Shown here piece by piece: positions 1-9,772 of a stretch of 64,000 bases of DNA. Every line of letters begins with the position of its first letter. Position 1 is the stretch's first letter. The position numbers and the translations under genes were made by a program. Source of the stretch: Butyrivibrio sp. Su6 (lineage in GTDB: Bacteria; Bacillota; Clostridia; Lachnospirales; Lachnospiraceae); assembly GCF_900108105.1 (NCBI RefSeq), contig NZ_FNUR01000012.1, forward strand, positions 1-64,000, written 5' to 3'. The notes under the pieces were generated by a model that was not told the DNA's origin, made no database searches, and saw only the letters and a program-made list of their open reading frames with translations.

Positions 1-34
1 TAATAATATATAGCTACACTTTTACCCTAAAACT

Positions 35-74
35 AATGCGAGGTTTCCGCATAATTACTGCGGTTCCTCGCATT
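35..74. other. imperfect stem-loop near window edge
   Basis: The arms AATGCGAGG (35-43) and CCTCGCATT (66-74) are exact complements, and an inner CCGC/GCGG pairing lies behind a small internal loop. No clear T-run follows on either strand. It may be a terminator for a gene outside the window or a backup terminator for the pectinase. Only the pairing itself is seen. Confidence 0.4.
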
Positions 75-142
75 TAGACTGTCAAAGATGGGATTATATA
101 CGTATTCGCCTTTTTGTGTATATTTATTTCGCTAATTTTAAA

Positions 143-173
143 AGAAGTTGCCCCCTTTTCGAGGACAACTTCC
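143..173 (-). terminator. terminator of the pectinase gene
   Basis: Read on the minus strand, GAAGTTG pairs with CAACTTC around a G-rich loop and is followed by TTTTAAAA. It lies about 50 nt after the stop codon of the giant pectinase gene, the right place for a rho-independent terminator. Confidence 0.6.
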
Positions 174-221
174 CACTATTTATCAGTAATGTTCACATGT
201 CAAAAGAGCTTTCTATTTTTA

Positions 222-3200
222 TCACTTTATGATGTGAAGGAAAGCAAGTAGTTTAGCCATAAGCCCAGTCTTTACAGCAACTGCTGCGGCCGCTACAACA
301 ACTACAGTCGCTCCTCCTGCTGCTACAGGCACAACAGGGATTGGTGTTTTTTCCGAAGGAGTTGCCTGCTCATTTGAAGGCTTCTCCTCAGCACTTTGAC
401 CTGCGGTCTGAGAACCATTGTCACCTGAATTATCTGCAGTTGCTGCCGTTTCAGTCTGCTGTTCTTCTTGTGTACTGCCATCTGCCGCTGTGTCTGAGTT
501 TTCTTCTCTTTCAGCGCCGGCAACCTCCTGCTCGTCGTCCCTATTGTCATTTCCAAAGATACGATTCACAAAATTGTTAACCTTGTCAGCAACTTTTTTA
601 ACTACATTCTCAATTGCTTTTACTACAGGAACAGGTTCTACCTTCTTGGCAGGAACTGATTCAGAAGTACTTGCTGTATCAGATTCAGAAGAAGATGATT
701 CTTCATCTGTGCTTCCTGATCCCTCACTTGCTGAATCAGAACCTGATGTTGAACCAGATGTATTTCCTTCCGAGCCGCTCTCAGTTGTCTGCTCCTCTTT
801 TGATGAACCTGATGAGCTTGATGATGACTCCTGTGTTGTTCCAGCAGAACCTGATTCCTCGCTTGACGCTGAGGAACCAGCCTCAGAACTTGATGCTGAA
901 GAGCCTGCTTCTGAGCTTGATTCTGAGCTAGCTTCGCTGGAAGGATCATTTTCCTCTGATGAATCATAGTTGTATGAAGCAGCTTCGTAGCTTCCATTTA
1001 ATGTAGCAATCACGTCGGAATATGTAATACCTGCTTTAGCAAGTGTCTCCATTCCTTTATCAGTAAGCTTTAAGAAATCTCCAAGATCAATTTTTCCGTT
1101 TCCACTTCTAATTCTCTCTGCAACTGCAAGAGGATCCGCAGCGTTTGCGTAAGGTGCTTCAAGTGAAACAAACCAGTCGTCTGCTACCGTAAGGCCATCA
1201 CTATTGGCAGATGCTCCATCGTTCCAGAAGAAATTGAGGGTACCATAAATCTTTGATGTGTCCTGTGTTCCCTTTGGCTTGAGCGTTTCGTTCGTGCTTG
1301 TTCCGGTTGTTCTGTATGAAAGCACGCCATCTACATAGAAATCAGTATTAGCTGTGTCATTTGTATAAAGAGCTACATTGCTGCCGCCGTTATTGAATGA
1401 CATGCTGTTGTAAACCTGAATGTCAGGACCGGAGTTAGAATCAATACCTTTCGCTTTGTTGCCCCATGCAACAGAATTTATGAGCTTGTGTGGGCCTGAC
1501 ATGCTTGAACCGCCCATCTTAAATCCGTTACCGTTACCTTCATTTGTTCCGTCAACGCCATAACCATTTGCAAACGCAACACAGTTCTGGATTGTGACCT
1601 GCCCTATGCAACCTGATTCTACCTTGGCAAAAAGATCCCAACCGTCATCGGCATTGTTATAGGAAATACATCCATCAAAAACTATTCCATCTGCAACTGT
1701 GAGCTTTGCCGCAAAGCCATCTGCATCTTCGTAACCCGCATCTGCATTACTGAAGGATGTACAGTTAAGGATAAGATCATCACTTGGCCAGTCATCCCAT
1801 TCATCTGTAGAAAGATATCTGCTTACCTGGATACCTGTATTTCCATTTTCATATGCATGAATATCTTCAAGTGTTATATGACTTCCTGATATCTGGATAC
1901 CCTTTTGGGAATTACCTGATCTTGTACAGTCAATTCCGCTCACATACCAGTAGTCTCCTGCAAATACAAAACCGGCGCATGCACTGTTAAAATCAAATAC
2001 TGCTCTGTCATCAGAATCAGCAATCATTCTGATTGGCTTAGATGAAGTTCCATCAATTCCCCTTGCAACTGTAACAGTACTCTTAAGTGAATATGTGCCG
2101 CCGGCAAGTCTTATTGTCTGTCCGGGCTGTACATATTTAACTGCTGTATAGATGTCTACTGGAGAATTCTCTGTTCCTTCCCCTGTGCTTGTGCCCTCAG
2201 GGGATACATATATCTCTTTTGCATCACTGATAGTCTTGTAATTTACAGTATGCGTAAATGTGCTTGCTTCATATGATGAAAGGAGCTGATACTCATCATT
2301 CTCAGGATGGAAAAATTCATCCGGGATAAATTTCACAGCAAAGGTGTTATCGCCCTTATTAAGTGTTGTTTCAACACTCTCAACTGCGTTTGCCTCCACA
2401 GTCTTGGCATTTACAAGAATATTTCCTTTTGCATCTGTAATTGTCAGTACGCCGTCCGCGTTACCTGTGTACTGAAGTGTATATTCAGCTGTATTGGAAT
2501 AAGCAGCTGAAATGATCTTGTAGCTTGGTGTTACATACGTAATAGGTCTTTCTTCTGCCAATTCATCATCTTCAGGATTTACAAGTGTAAGTTCAATATC
2601 GCTGAAGGTTGCTGTAGCATTTCTTGATGCAAAGAATCCGGCATAAACATAGTCACTGTCAATATTTTCAAGCGCCTTAGTATCGTAATACTTGTTTGTC
2701 GTTGTGTTTCCTTCAGCATCTGTGTAGCTTACAAAGTATCCCGTGTTGTTCTTTTGAATTGTAAGTTTAAATTCTGTTATAGGATTTGCTACTGTTCCAC
2801 TTACATCATTCGAAGCATTGCCAACGATATTGTATGTACCTGCTCCGCTGCTGCCGCATGATGTCTCAAGTGTTCTCATTGTTGATGAGAATTCTTTTTT
2901 CGTAACTTCTGTATCATTAGCTTTCAAGCTCTCCAGATTATCCTGTGTGACACCAATTTTCTGCTGTGATCCAAGTCCAAGTTTCATTGAAATCTTGCTG
3001 GCGCTTGTGTCATCTGTCACTTCTCCAGTTGATGCATCGTAGTAATATTCAACCTTTGTAGCACTTGCCATGTAGGAGTTATTCCAGAATACTGAAGAAT
3101 CTCCATTTACTCCAACAGCGTCTGCTGCCATAAGTCCAAAGCCTTCCTGACCATTTGAAAGCGTCCAGGAATCTATTGTTACCGTTGCTGAAAGAGTAAA

Positions 3201-6200
3201 GTTCTTACTTGCAGGTATGGTCGCATAATAGAATGCAAGACCGTCTGTAGAAGCAGGAACAAGCTTACCCTTACCGTTCGTTGATGCTACAGTGATCGAT
3301 CCATCATCATGAACTGTTGCTTTGTTGTAGGAAGTATTAACTCCTGATCCGAAGGCAGCAAAAGTCCACTCCTGCTCACCATCTTCAGTAACCTCAATAC
3401 TCATTGTGCTTTCAGCAGAAGTCTCTTCGCCTCTTTTTGCTGATAATACAAGCTTGTACTCATGGCCAACTGTAAGCCCCTTGAAGGTATAGTTGTACTC
3501 TGTTGAAGTATTTGTTACCACCTCTTCAGGAGTGTATGTTGTCTTTATTTCTGATGATGATTCATTTTCTGTATCAATGGCTAAAAGAGTATACTCAGTA
3601 GCCTCTTTTACTGAATAGAATTTTACTGTTACAGTTCCATTCCCCTTATTTACCGCATTTTTAAACTGTGGAGCTGTAAGAGGAAGTGTGAAGTCAAACT
3701 GTTCGGACTTAGCGCTTGTCTTTGCCTCTGTTTCCGTGTCGTCATCTCTTGAGAGAGATGCTACGAAATAGTATTTACCACTAATATCAGGGGTAAAAGA
3801 AAAATCGAAGGACTCTTTTTCTGCTGAGGACTTCTGAGTTTCTTTTGCAAGCCCACCCTCATCATACATAGTTACTGCAAGACTGTCTCCGCCATCTGTC
3901 CCGATAAGTGCATTTACTTTGACGTCAATCTTATTTGCATTACTTTCGTTAAGTGCAACACTCTCGATAACAGGAGCACTCACACTGCTCCAGTCGGCTC
4001 TTGTTACTTCTTCCGGCTCGCTGTCAGTTACAACAACCTTATAGATATTATTATTGTTGGTACTGCCTCCCAGGTAGTAAGTCCCTGATTTTTCTAACTT
4101 AAGCTTTGAATAATAAGGTGAATTTTTGGTATAGGTTCCGGATGTTATAGCAGCCACAGCTCCGTTTTCATCAATAACAGCCATCTCTCTGTTATCATCT
4201 CCACCTTGAACCCACCATATTTCAACCTGTGCTTCATCGCTTGATGTAGTAAACTTAATTGCATTTTTCTCAGTACTTACCTTGCTGCCAAAACTCAATC
4301 GCTGCGAAGATGCATATCCATCATCCCAAGTTTTTGCACTTGAATCAACTTTAGATTTTGCGCTGTATACTAATGTAAAGTATTCATCTGTGCCAGCCTT
4401 TTCAGTTTCTCCGTCACCCTTGGCTCCGACAACAAAAGCAGTCAAATCCGATGATTCAAATGTGTATTCTGTGGTCGTCGTTTCATCAGATTTTTCGTTT
4501 TCATCCGCAACGGGTTCCTCGGCTGTTGTTCCATCAGGGAAAGTAATGGTCATGTCATTACCATTTTCCTCAAACGGATCCCATTCGCCCAAAAATGCTG
4601 CTACTGATATTGCTGTTCCATCTGAGCAAACAGCTGTTTCAGGCTGCTGTGCCCAAGTTACACGAGATGCACTGTTATCTTCTCCCGATACTTCATATGT
4701 GCCATATTCAACGCATCTTGCAGACTCTCCACTAAGTGACGTGTTCCATCCTTCTGGCTGGATAAGTGATACGTTAGAGTCTGCATCATAAACATACTTG
4801 CCATCTGTACCACGGCTCCAGTTTGTTGACCCTACAACTGTATTAAAGAAAACAACCTCTGAAGTGTTTGCCTGCCAAGGTCTTCCAAACTGTCCCGGCT
4901 TTGACTTATAGCTTGATGCTGTGTCAACCCCCGGTGTTGTGCTTGTAACTGTACAGTTGTACATAAGGTAGCCACGTGTACTTGCAGATTTCTGCTGAGC
5001 TGCAGTTATGTAAGCAACGTCATTTTTGTCTTCACTTGTGTTAAGAACAAGGTCGCACTTCGCGAATACTGCGGTCATGCCGCCAAAGATATAGTCTGTT
5101 CCGCCATATACTGCACAATCATAAAATGCTGCTGTTGTTCCAACCGAACCATATAATGTGTCCTGGCGGCCCACAATTCGGCATTTATCAAAATATGCCT
5201 CTGTAGCTGATGATGTAAGAGCAAGAGCTGCAGCTCTTTCAACATATGACTTGTTCTGGACAGTTGTATCTCCGACTGACATACCTGCGCGGGCTACAGA
5301 TCCCTCTTTTGCACCGCTCTGAGGAACGATCACATCCTCTGCGGCCTTTTTTGACATATACTGGTTAAAAGAATTTTCAAAAATAATGTCTTTAGCTTCA
5401 AAACCGGAAGCACTTACTACAACAGTTGCATTCCAGTATGTATTTGTTCCTGAACCCGGATTGATTACAGATGCATAACCGTTGGCTTCATTTGTGGCAA
5501 GGACATCCGCATCATACTTATAATCATCTCCCATACTGTAGTAAGTATATCCGTGGCCATAGTACCAAGTGATACGAACTGCATTGTCATCAATATCAAC
5601 ACCTGCATTTGTAAGCGTATTTGTGGGATTAGCGCTCGCATTTTTCAGTGTTACATTAGGTACATCTACAACAAGCATTTCCTCATAGTTACCAGGTTCA
5701 ATGCTAACAATTACTCTCTCATCATTTTCTCTTTCCATGAGGCGGATCGCTTCAAGAGCTTCGCCAATGGAATCATAATCTGCCGCTTCTGATGCTCCAA
5801 CTAATATTTCTGACTTGTATTCTGTCTGATATACCGTTGCAATTTTGGTAATGTATGATGAACCCAGAACAGTTATATCAAAAGTTCCCTTTTCACCATT
5901 GTAGTCGTAGGTAAAAATATCATTCTGACTTGTGGAACCTGTTTTCACATTAACGGATTTCTCTGACTCATTTTCAAAGTAATATGAATACTGATAATTG
6001 GCAGTTACCTGTATCTGACACGCCCCTTTTACCGGAACAGATATTGTTCCCTGTCCCGAATAAAGATATACGCCATTATGCGATCTTCCGTTTGTCCATG
6101 ATAAGCCATTGTAAGTACCTTCTGTTGCATTCGAAAACTTATTTGCAAAAGCTGTATCAGAAAAATCCCACTCTGTAATATCTGAAGAGAATTCTATTTT

Positions 6201-8072
6201 CTTAGACACATCAGCGCCTTTTACGATCAGATCATTTGTAAGTTTCTGAACAAATGCTCCTGCATTTGATACCTCTACAGTATACTGGCCATCTCTAAGT
6301 GCGATATTATCTGGTCCTGTAAATACATAGACATATCCGTCAGCCACATAATCATTTTCTGTATCAAGTCTTGTAAATGTAAATGTCGCTTTTGCCAGGT
6401 CATCTAAAGTTGCCCCACTTGGAACAATTGTGACATTGTAGACCGGCTTTGCCTCGAATGCTATCTCGAAATTATCATTTGCCCCGTCTACAGATATCTC
6501 TTTTGTCAAAAGATTGTAATCCTCTACCTTGGCATAACTGTCTGTTGCTGTGTCTTCCTTATCAGCCACTTCCACAGAGTATGCCACTTTATCCTGAAGA
6601 GTAACTTCATACTCGATAGAAGCATCTGCAACATTCATGACAATTTGGGGAACATATACAGAAGATTCATCAGAAGGCTTAAAAGTGAATTCTGCAGCTT
6701 TAACAAATTCTTCTATATCATCCTCTGAAATACCGGTGATCTTACCCTTGTAATTAACAAGGTCTACACCTGAAGTAGTAATGTCATGGGTCATATCTTC
6801 ATCTTCAACTTCCACGACTGCTCCACTTTCTATGACATAGGCATCTGCTCCGTTTAAGCTGACATCATATGTATAGCCTTCTGCAAGCGATATGCTATAG
6901 CTTCCATCAACTATCTCAGCAGATGTTACTCTACCGTTTGACTGATTTTCAAATAAGAGGCTTACTCCCTCTGCATTTTCCAATCCGCTAACAGTTCCTG
7001 AAACAGTGTGATATGTGGCCTGAGTTCTTATAATTCTTGCCACTACTAATTTTTCATTAGAACAATACAATTTGTATGTGGCATCCTCTTTCGCATAGAA
7101 GGTAAGAGGCTCTACGCCATTTTTACCACTGTAATCTGCAGTCTGAACATCACTTGCGTCACTCATGTTAACAAAATAATACAGTGCCGCATTACCATTT
7201 GAACCGGCATAAAAAGTTACCTGCTCATCAGCCTCCATATCAATGGATAAATAAACCGAATCTGTAGAGCCAGAATTCGAATAAATATATCCTGTATAAG
7301 TATTTCCGTCGGCGTCATTTTTAGACTTTTTATCCCACCTCGTAATATCTGTATTAGTTGTCCTGATCCTGTGGGCCTTTCCTGATCCTTCAAATTTAAG
7401 GTCGTCAGTTTCAAAACTTGAAACAGTTGCGCCTTCTGATCCCACACTTATTGAAGAATCATAAAATCCATTAATAATATCTACTGTCAGCTTGTTATTA
7501 ACACCCTCAAGCTGTTCTGCTCCAAAATCCCAGACATCAACAGTATAGTCGCCTGAAGTCTCTTCCTCTTCTGTCGGTATAAATGTTGCTCCTGTAACTG
7601 CCTCTACTGAAGAAGCACTGCTTGCCGCAGAGCCCTCAACTGAAGATGCGCTGGTTGATGCAGCTCCTTCTGATGATGCTTCACTTGCAGCTGAAGAACT
7701 TGCGGATGCTGCTCCTGAAGACGCATTTCCGCTTGCAGCCGCTCCAAGTAAGGTCGCTCCTGCTGTTGCTGCAGTCAAAGAAGTTGCCACTTCAGTTCCA
7801 GCCAAAGTTGTTGCTGCATCCTCTGTTTTAACTGTTACTGTTTCTTCTTTTTCCTCATCAACACTTGATACTTCAGATGATGCATCAGAACTTCCATCAG
7901 TGCTACCTTCTTCGGAAATCTCACTTGTAGATTCTGATGAATTGTCAGTTGTTTCTGCATAGACAACAGTCTGCGGCATTACCATGGTGACATTTGCCAT
8001 CACGATCGCAGCAGACATAAGTACAGCCCCAACCTTAGTCCATGCTTTTTTGCATAGTCCTTTTCTTCTCAT
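222..8072 (-). CDS. giant secreted pectin methylesterase / pectate lyase (CE8 + PL9)
   Basis: A 2616-residue surface pectinase that should remove methyl esters from pectin and cleave the resulting polygalacturonate. Residues 1-40 form a signal peptide ending VVYAE. A Ser/Ala/Glu-rich low-complexity stretch follows. Repeated beta-rich modules with a WDF-like core begin near 175 and 632, and related modules near 1207 and 1570; they are probably sugar-binding. The CE8 domain is at about 790-1130, with GRQDTLYG (Q970, D971), DYIFGG (D993) and GRPW (R1064), which are the family's active-site positions. FN3-like modules lie at about 1360-1540. The PL9 domain is at about 1950-2245: D2118 in DADGF and D2142/D2143/D2146 in NADDGWD have the spacing of the Ca ligands of Pel9A, and the Lys in GFKMGG (about 2185) is the likely base. 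A Ser/Glu-rich linker (about 2367-2470) and a C-terminal hydrophobic segment (last 40 residues) suggest wall-spanning membrane anchoring; I see no LPXTG. It is monocistronic. Confidence 0.93.
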   Translation of the reverse strand: MRRKGLCKKAWTKVGAVLMSAAIVMANVTMVMPQTVVYAETTDNSSESTSEISEEGSTDGSSDASSEVSSVDEEKEETVTVKTEDAATTLAGTEVATSLTAATAGATLLGAAASGNASSGAASASSSAASEASSEGAASTSASSVEGSAASSASSVEAVTGATFIPTEEEETSGDYTVDVWDFGAEQLEGVNNKLTVDIINGFYDSSISVGSEGATVSSFETDDLKFEGSGKAHRIRTTNTDITRWDKKSKNDADGNTYTGYIYSNSGSTDSVYLSIDMEADEQVTFYAGSNGNAALYYFVNMSDASDVQTADYSGKNGVEPLTFYAKEDATYKLYCSNEKLVVARIIRTQATYHTVSGTVSGLENAEGVSLLFENQSNGRVTSAEIVDGSYSISLAEGYTYDVSLNGADAYVIESGAVVEVEDEDMTHDITTSGVDLVNYKGKITGISEDDIEEFVKAAEFTFKPSDESSVYVPQIVMNVADASIEYEVTLQDKVAYSVEVADKEDTATDSYAKVEDYNLLTKEISVDGANDNFEIAFEAKPVYNVTIVPSGATLDDLAKATFTFTRLDTENDYVADGYVYVFTGPDNIALRDGQYTVEVSNAGAFVQKLTNDLIVKGADVSKKIEFSSDITEWDFSDTAFANKFSNATEGTYNGLSWTNGRSHNGVYLYSGQGTISVPVKGACQIQVTANYQYSYYFENESEKSVNVKTGSTSQNDIFTYDYNGEKGTFDITVLGSSYITKIATVYQTEYKSEILVGASEAADYDSIGEALEAIRLMERENDERVIVSIEPGNYEEMLVVDVPNVTLKNASANPTNTLTNAGVDIDDNAVRITWYYGHGYTYYSMGDDYKYDADVLATNEANGYASVINPGSGTNTYWNATVVVSASGFEAKDIIFENSFNQYMSKKAAEDVIVPQSGAKEGSVARAGMSVGDTTVQNKSYVERAAALALTSSATEAYFDKCRIVGRQDTLYGSVGTTAAFYDCAVYGGTDYIFGGMTAVFAKCDLVLNTSEDKNDVAYITAAQQKSASTRGYLMYNCTVTSTTPGVDTASSYKSKPGQFGRPWQANTSEVVFFNTVVGSTNWSRGTDGKYVYDADSNVSLIQPEGWNTSLSGESARCVEYGTYEVSGEDNSASRVTWAQQPETAVCSDGTAISVAAFLGEWDPFEENGNDMTITFPDGTTAEEPVADENEKSDETTTTEYTFESSDLTAFVVGAKGDGETEKAGTDEYFTLVYSAKSKVDSSAKTWDDGYASSQRLSFGSKVSTEKNAIKFTTSSDEAQVEIWWVQGGDDNREMAVIDENGAVAAITSGTYTKNSPYYSKLKLEKSGTYYLGGSTNNNNIYKVVVTDSEPEEVTRADWSSVSAPVIESVALNESNANKIDVKVNALIGTDGGDSLAVTMYDEGGLAKETQKSSAEKESFDFSFTPDISGKYYFVASLSRDDDTETEAKTSAKSEQFDFTLPLTAPQFKNAVNKGNGTVTVKFYSVKEATEYTLLAIDTENESSSEIKTTYTPEEVVTNTSTEYNYTFKGLTVGHEYKLVLSAKRGEETSAESTMSIEVTEDGEQEWTFAAFGSGVNTSYNKATVHDDGSITVASTNGKGKLVPASTDGLAFYYATIPASKNFTLSATVTIDSWTLSNGQEGFGLMAADAVGVNGDSSVFWNNSYMASATKVEYYYDASTGEVTDDTSASKISMKLGLGSQQKIGVTQDNLESLKANDTEVTKKEFSSTMRTLETSCGSSGAGTYNIVGNASNDVSGTVANPITEFKLTIQKNNTGYFVSYTDAEGNTTTNKYYDTKALENIDSDYVYAGFFASRNATATFSDIELTLVNPEDDELAEERPITYVTPSYKIISAAYSNTAEYTLQYTGNADGVLTITDAKGNILVNAKTVEANAVESVETTLNKGDNTFAVKFIPDEFFHPENDEYQLLSSYEASTFTHTVNYKTISDAKEIYVSPEGTSTGEGTENSPVDIYTAVKYVQPGQTIRLAGGTYSLKSTVTVARGIDGTSSKPIRMIADSDDRAVFDFNSACAGFVFAGDYWYVSGIDCTRSGNSQKGIQISGSHITLEDIHAYENGNTGIQVSRYLSTDEWDDWPSDDLILNCTSFSNADAGYEDADGFAAKLTVADGIVFDGCISYNNADDGWDLFAKVESGCIGQVTIQNCVAFANGYGVDGTNEGNGNGFKMGGSSMSGPHKLINSVAWGNKAKGIDSNSGPDIQVYNSMSFNNGGSNVALYTNDTANTDFYVDGVLSYRTTGTSTNETLKPKGTQDTSKIYGTLNFFWNDGASANSDGLTVADDWFVSLEAPYANAADPLAVAERIRSGNGKIDLGDFLKLTDKGMETLAKAGITYSDVIATLNGSYEAASYNYDSSEENDPSSEASSESSSEAGSSASSSEAGSSASSEESGSAGTTQESSSSSSGSSKEEQTTESGSEGNTSGSTSGSDSASEGSGSTDEESSSSESDTASTSESVPAKKVEPVPVVKAIENVVKKVADKVNNFVNRIFGNDNRDDEQEVAGAEREENSDTAADGSTQEEQQTETAATADNSGDNGSQTAGQSAEEKPSNEQATPSEKTPIPVVPVAAGGATVVVVAAAAVAVKTGLMAKLLAFLHIIK

Positions 8073-8156
8073 TGCTCTCCTCCCAATTTATGTGTCTCCC
8101 ACAAAACACGAATCTTAACACCCCTATAAAAATGCAAGTTTATACTTTCTTAATAA

Positions 8157-8170
8157 TGTAAACGCTTACA
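8157..8170. promoter_or_regulatory. cre-like (CcpA/LacI-family) operator
   Basis: TGTAAACGCTTACA is palindromic and matches the catabolite-responsive-element consensus TGWAANCGNTNWCA at every position. It lies about 85 nt before the pectinase start and just downstream of the predicted promoter, a position typical of roadblock repression. A dedicated LacI-family regulator could bind it instead of CcpA. Confidence 0.7.
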
Positions 8171-8190
8171 TTTTTATAATTCGTGCTACC

Positions 8191-8220
8191 ATCATAACAT
8201 AGAAATAATGACGAAAACAA
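8191..8220 (-). promoter_or_regulatory. promoter of the pectinase gene
   Basis: On the minus strand TTGTTT (8220-8215), an 18-nt spacer and TATGAT (8196-8191) with an upstream TG form a plausible sigma-A promoter. The predicted start would put the cre-like palindrome inside the transcribed leader. Confidence 0.45.
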
Positions 8221-8351
8221 TATCTTAAAACTGGTTTTCATTGTGATATTGCACTAATTAATCAACAAACTTACAGAATAAAAACTGTGCATTTTTAATA
8301 ATTTGCGGTAGACAATATATTTTTTGCATCCAACAACATGTAAAATTGCAT

Positions 8352-8365
8352 TGTTAGCGCTTTCA
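8352..8365. promoter_or_regulatory. second, weaker cre-like operator
   Basis: TGTTAGCGCTTTCA matches the cre consensus with one mismatch. It lies 195 bp upstream of the perfect site in the same intergenic region. It may be an auxiliary operator or chance. Confidence 0.35.
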
Positions 8366-8375
8366 GAGAACCCTA

Positions 8376-8414
8376 CTAAAAAACGCCTGACCACCATAAG
8401 GCAATCAGACGTTT
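8376..8414 (-). terminator. terminator of the esterase/transporter operon
   Basis: On the minus strand AAACGTCTGA pairs with TCAGGCGTTT (one G-U) and is followed by a run of T. It sits about 27 nt after the esterase stop codon. Confidence 0.8.
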
Positions 8415-8440
8415 AATACTATATTCAAAAGTACTCGTAT

Positions 8441-9772
8441 TTATTTGGGATCTCCCCTAAAGGTATTTCGAATCAGCAAAACAGGATTTGCCCGCTTCAT
8501 TCGAAAGCCACCCTCAGAGATGTACAAAGGCTTTCCGCCTTTTTTCCAAATCGGTCTCCCCTCTCCGTTGGGATTACCGGTTCTTACAAATGCTGCCACG
8601 TAATCCATAATCAGTTCTGATGCAGCCTTATCCTTCTCGCCATAAGGTCGGAAGCTCTTATCCAAAGTACCAAAGAAATACCTCAGATCCGAAGAATGAA
8701 AGGCACCGTTATCATCTCCCGGCGCATCAATATCAAAGAAATAGCGATATCCTCTATTGCTCTTTATAAATTTCCAAGCCATGTGGTAAAGGACCACATT
8801 GAACATATCGTTGGATGTGGTACCTGCCATATAGTCAATGCGCAAAGGATGCTTCACCAGCTGCGCCGTATCTTTTTCCAGAAGATAACCATCCACAACC
8901 GGTTGTGTGTTTACCAGATTGTCATTTCGCTCAGTTTTGATAACTTCAACGGCTGCCATCACTTCTTTTTCATCCAAGTGCCGGAATTCTTCTAAAGTCT
9001 TTACCCCGGCTATTTTCATTACTTCTTTCCAATATTCTCTGGTTTCAGTAGCAGGCTTTGGCCTAGCTTTCTTAGGAAAAAGACCTCCACCAGAGAGCAT
9101 GATAGCACGCTTAAAGAGACCTTCTGCTTTTTGAGAAAGACAGAGGTATTGCAGAGAAATCGCTCCAGCGCTTTGTCCCATAGCCGTGATATTTTCAGCA
9201 TCGCCGCCAAAGGACGCGATATGTCTTTTTACCCATTTAATGGCAACTAAAATATCGTCCAGTCCAAAGTTTCCGTCGCGGCCATTCTTTTCCTGTATTT
9301 CCTCATGAGTCAGATATCCAAAGGCTCCCACCCTGTAGTTTATGCACACAAGTATGATTCCACGCTTCGCATAACCAGCGCCATCAAGATAGCCCTCGGA
9401 ATTGGCCATGGAATTAAAGCCTCCGCCGTGAATAAAAACCATAACCGGTGCGTTTTGAACACCCTTTGGTGCATAGATATTTAGATTAAGGCAGTCCTCA
9501 CTATAGGTAAAGTTCAGCCCCTCTCTAAACTCCCGGTGATAAAAAAGTCTCTCCGGAACATCAAGATGCGGAAAGTAGGTCCTGTACTGAGTACATGCAT
9601 CTCCGAAGTGCGTGGCATCATATGTCCCCTCCCATTTTTCTACAGGAACAGCATAGGAAAAACGCTCTGCCTTTGCATAGCGAATCCCAAGAAAGGCCAG
9701 GTCGTCTTCTCTCTCCAAGCCTCTAATTCTTCCCAGTTCTGTTTCTTTTTCAATAAACTTATTATCACTCAT
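8441..9772 (-). CDS. type-B carboxylesterase
   Basis: A 443-residue alpha/beta hydrolase of the carboxylesterase type-B (para-nitrobenzyl esterase) family. The oxyanion-hole motif HGGG is near residue 114 and the nucleophile elbow GQSAGA near 201. There is no signal peptide, so it should act in the cytoplasm. It is somewhat short for the family (often about 490-560 residues). The start overlaps the stop of the upstream GPH transporter gene by 4 nt (ATGA), so the two are translationally coupled. With pectinases nearby, a role in removing ester groups from imported glycans or aromatic esters is a fair inference, but the substrate cannot be read from sequence. Confidence 0.88.
   Translation of the reverse strand: MSDNKFIEKETELGRIRGLEREDDLAFLGIRYAKAERFSYAVPVEKWEGTYDATHFGDACTQYRTYFPHLDVPERLFYHREFREGLNFTYSEDCLNLNIYAPKGVQNAPVMVFIHGGGFNSMANSEGYLDGAGYAKRGIILVCINYRVGAFGYLTHEEIQEKNGRDGNFGLDDILVAIKWVKRHIASFGGDAENITAMGQSAGAISLQYLCLSQKAEGLFKRAIMLSGGGLFPKKARPKPATETREYWKEVMKIAGVKTLEEFRHLDEKEVMAAVEVIKTERNDNLVNTQPVVDGYLLEKDTAQLVKHPLRIDYMAGTTSNDMFNVVLYHMAWKFIKSNRGYRYFFDIDAPGDDNGAFHSSDLRYFFGTLDKSFRPYGEKDKAASELIMDYVAAFVRTGNPNGEGRPIWKKGGKPLYISEGGFRMKRANPVLLIRNTFRGDPK

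Noticed and set aside
418-969. 183-codon + strand ORF over the pectinase 3' end
   Set aside because: It is the antisense of a Ser/Glu-rich low-complexity linker; codon bias alone keeps it open and it has no ribosome site or family features.
4282-4791. 169-codon + strand ORF inside the pectinase gene
   Set aside because: A shadow of the Ser/Thr/Asp-rich coding sequence on the other strand, with no independent support.
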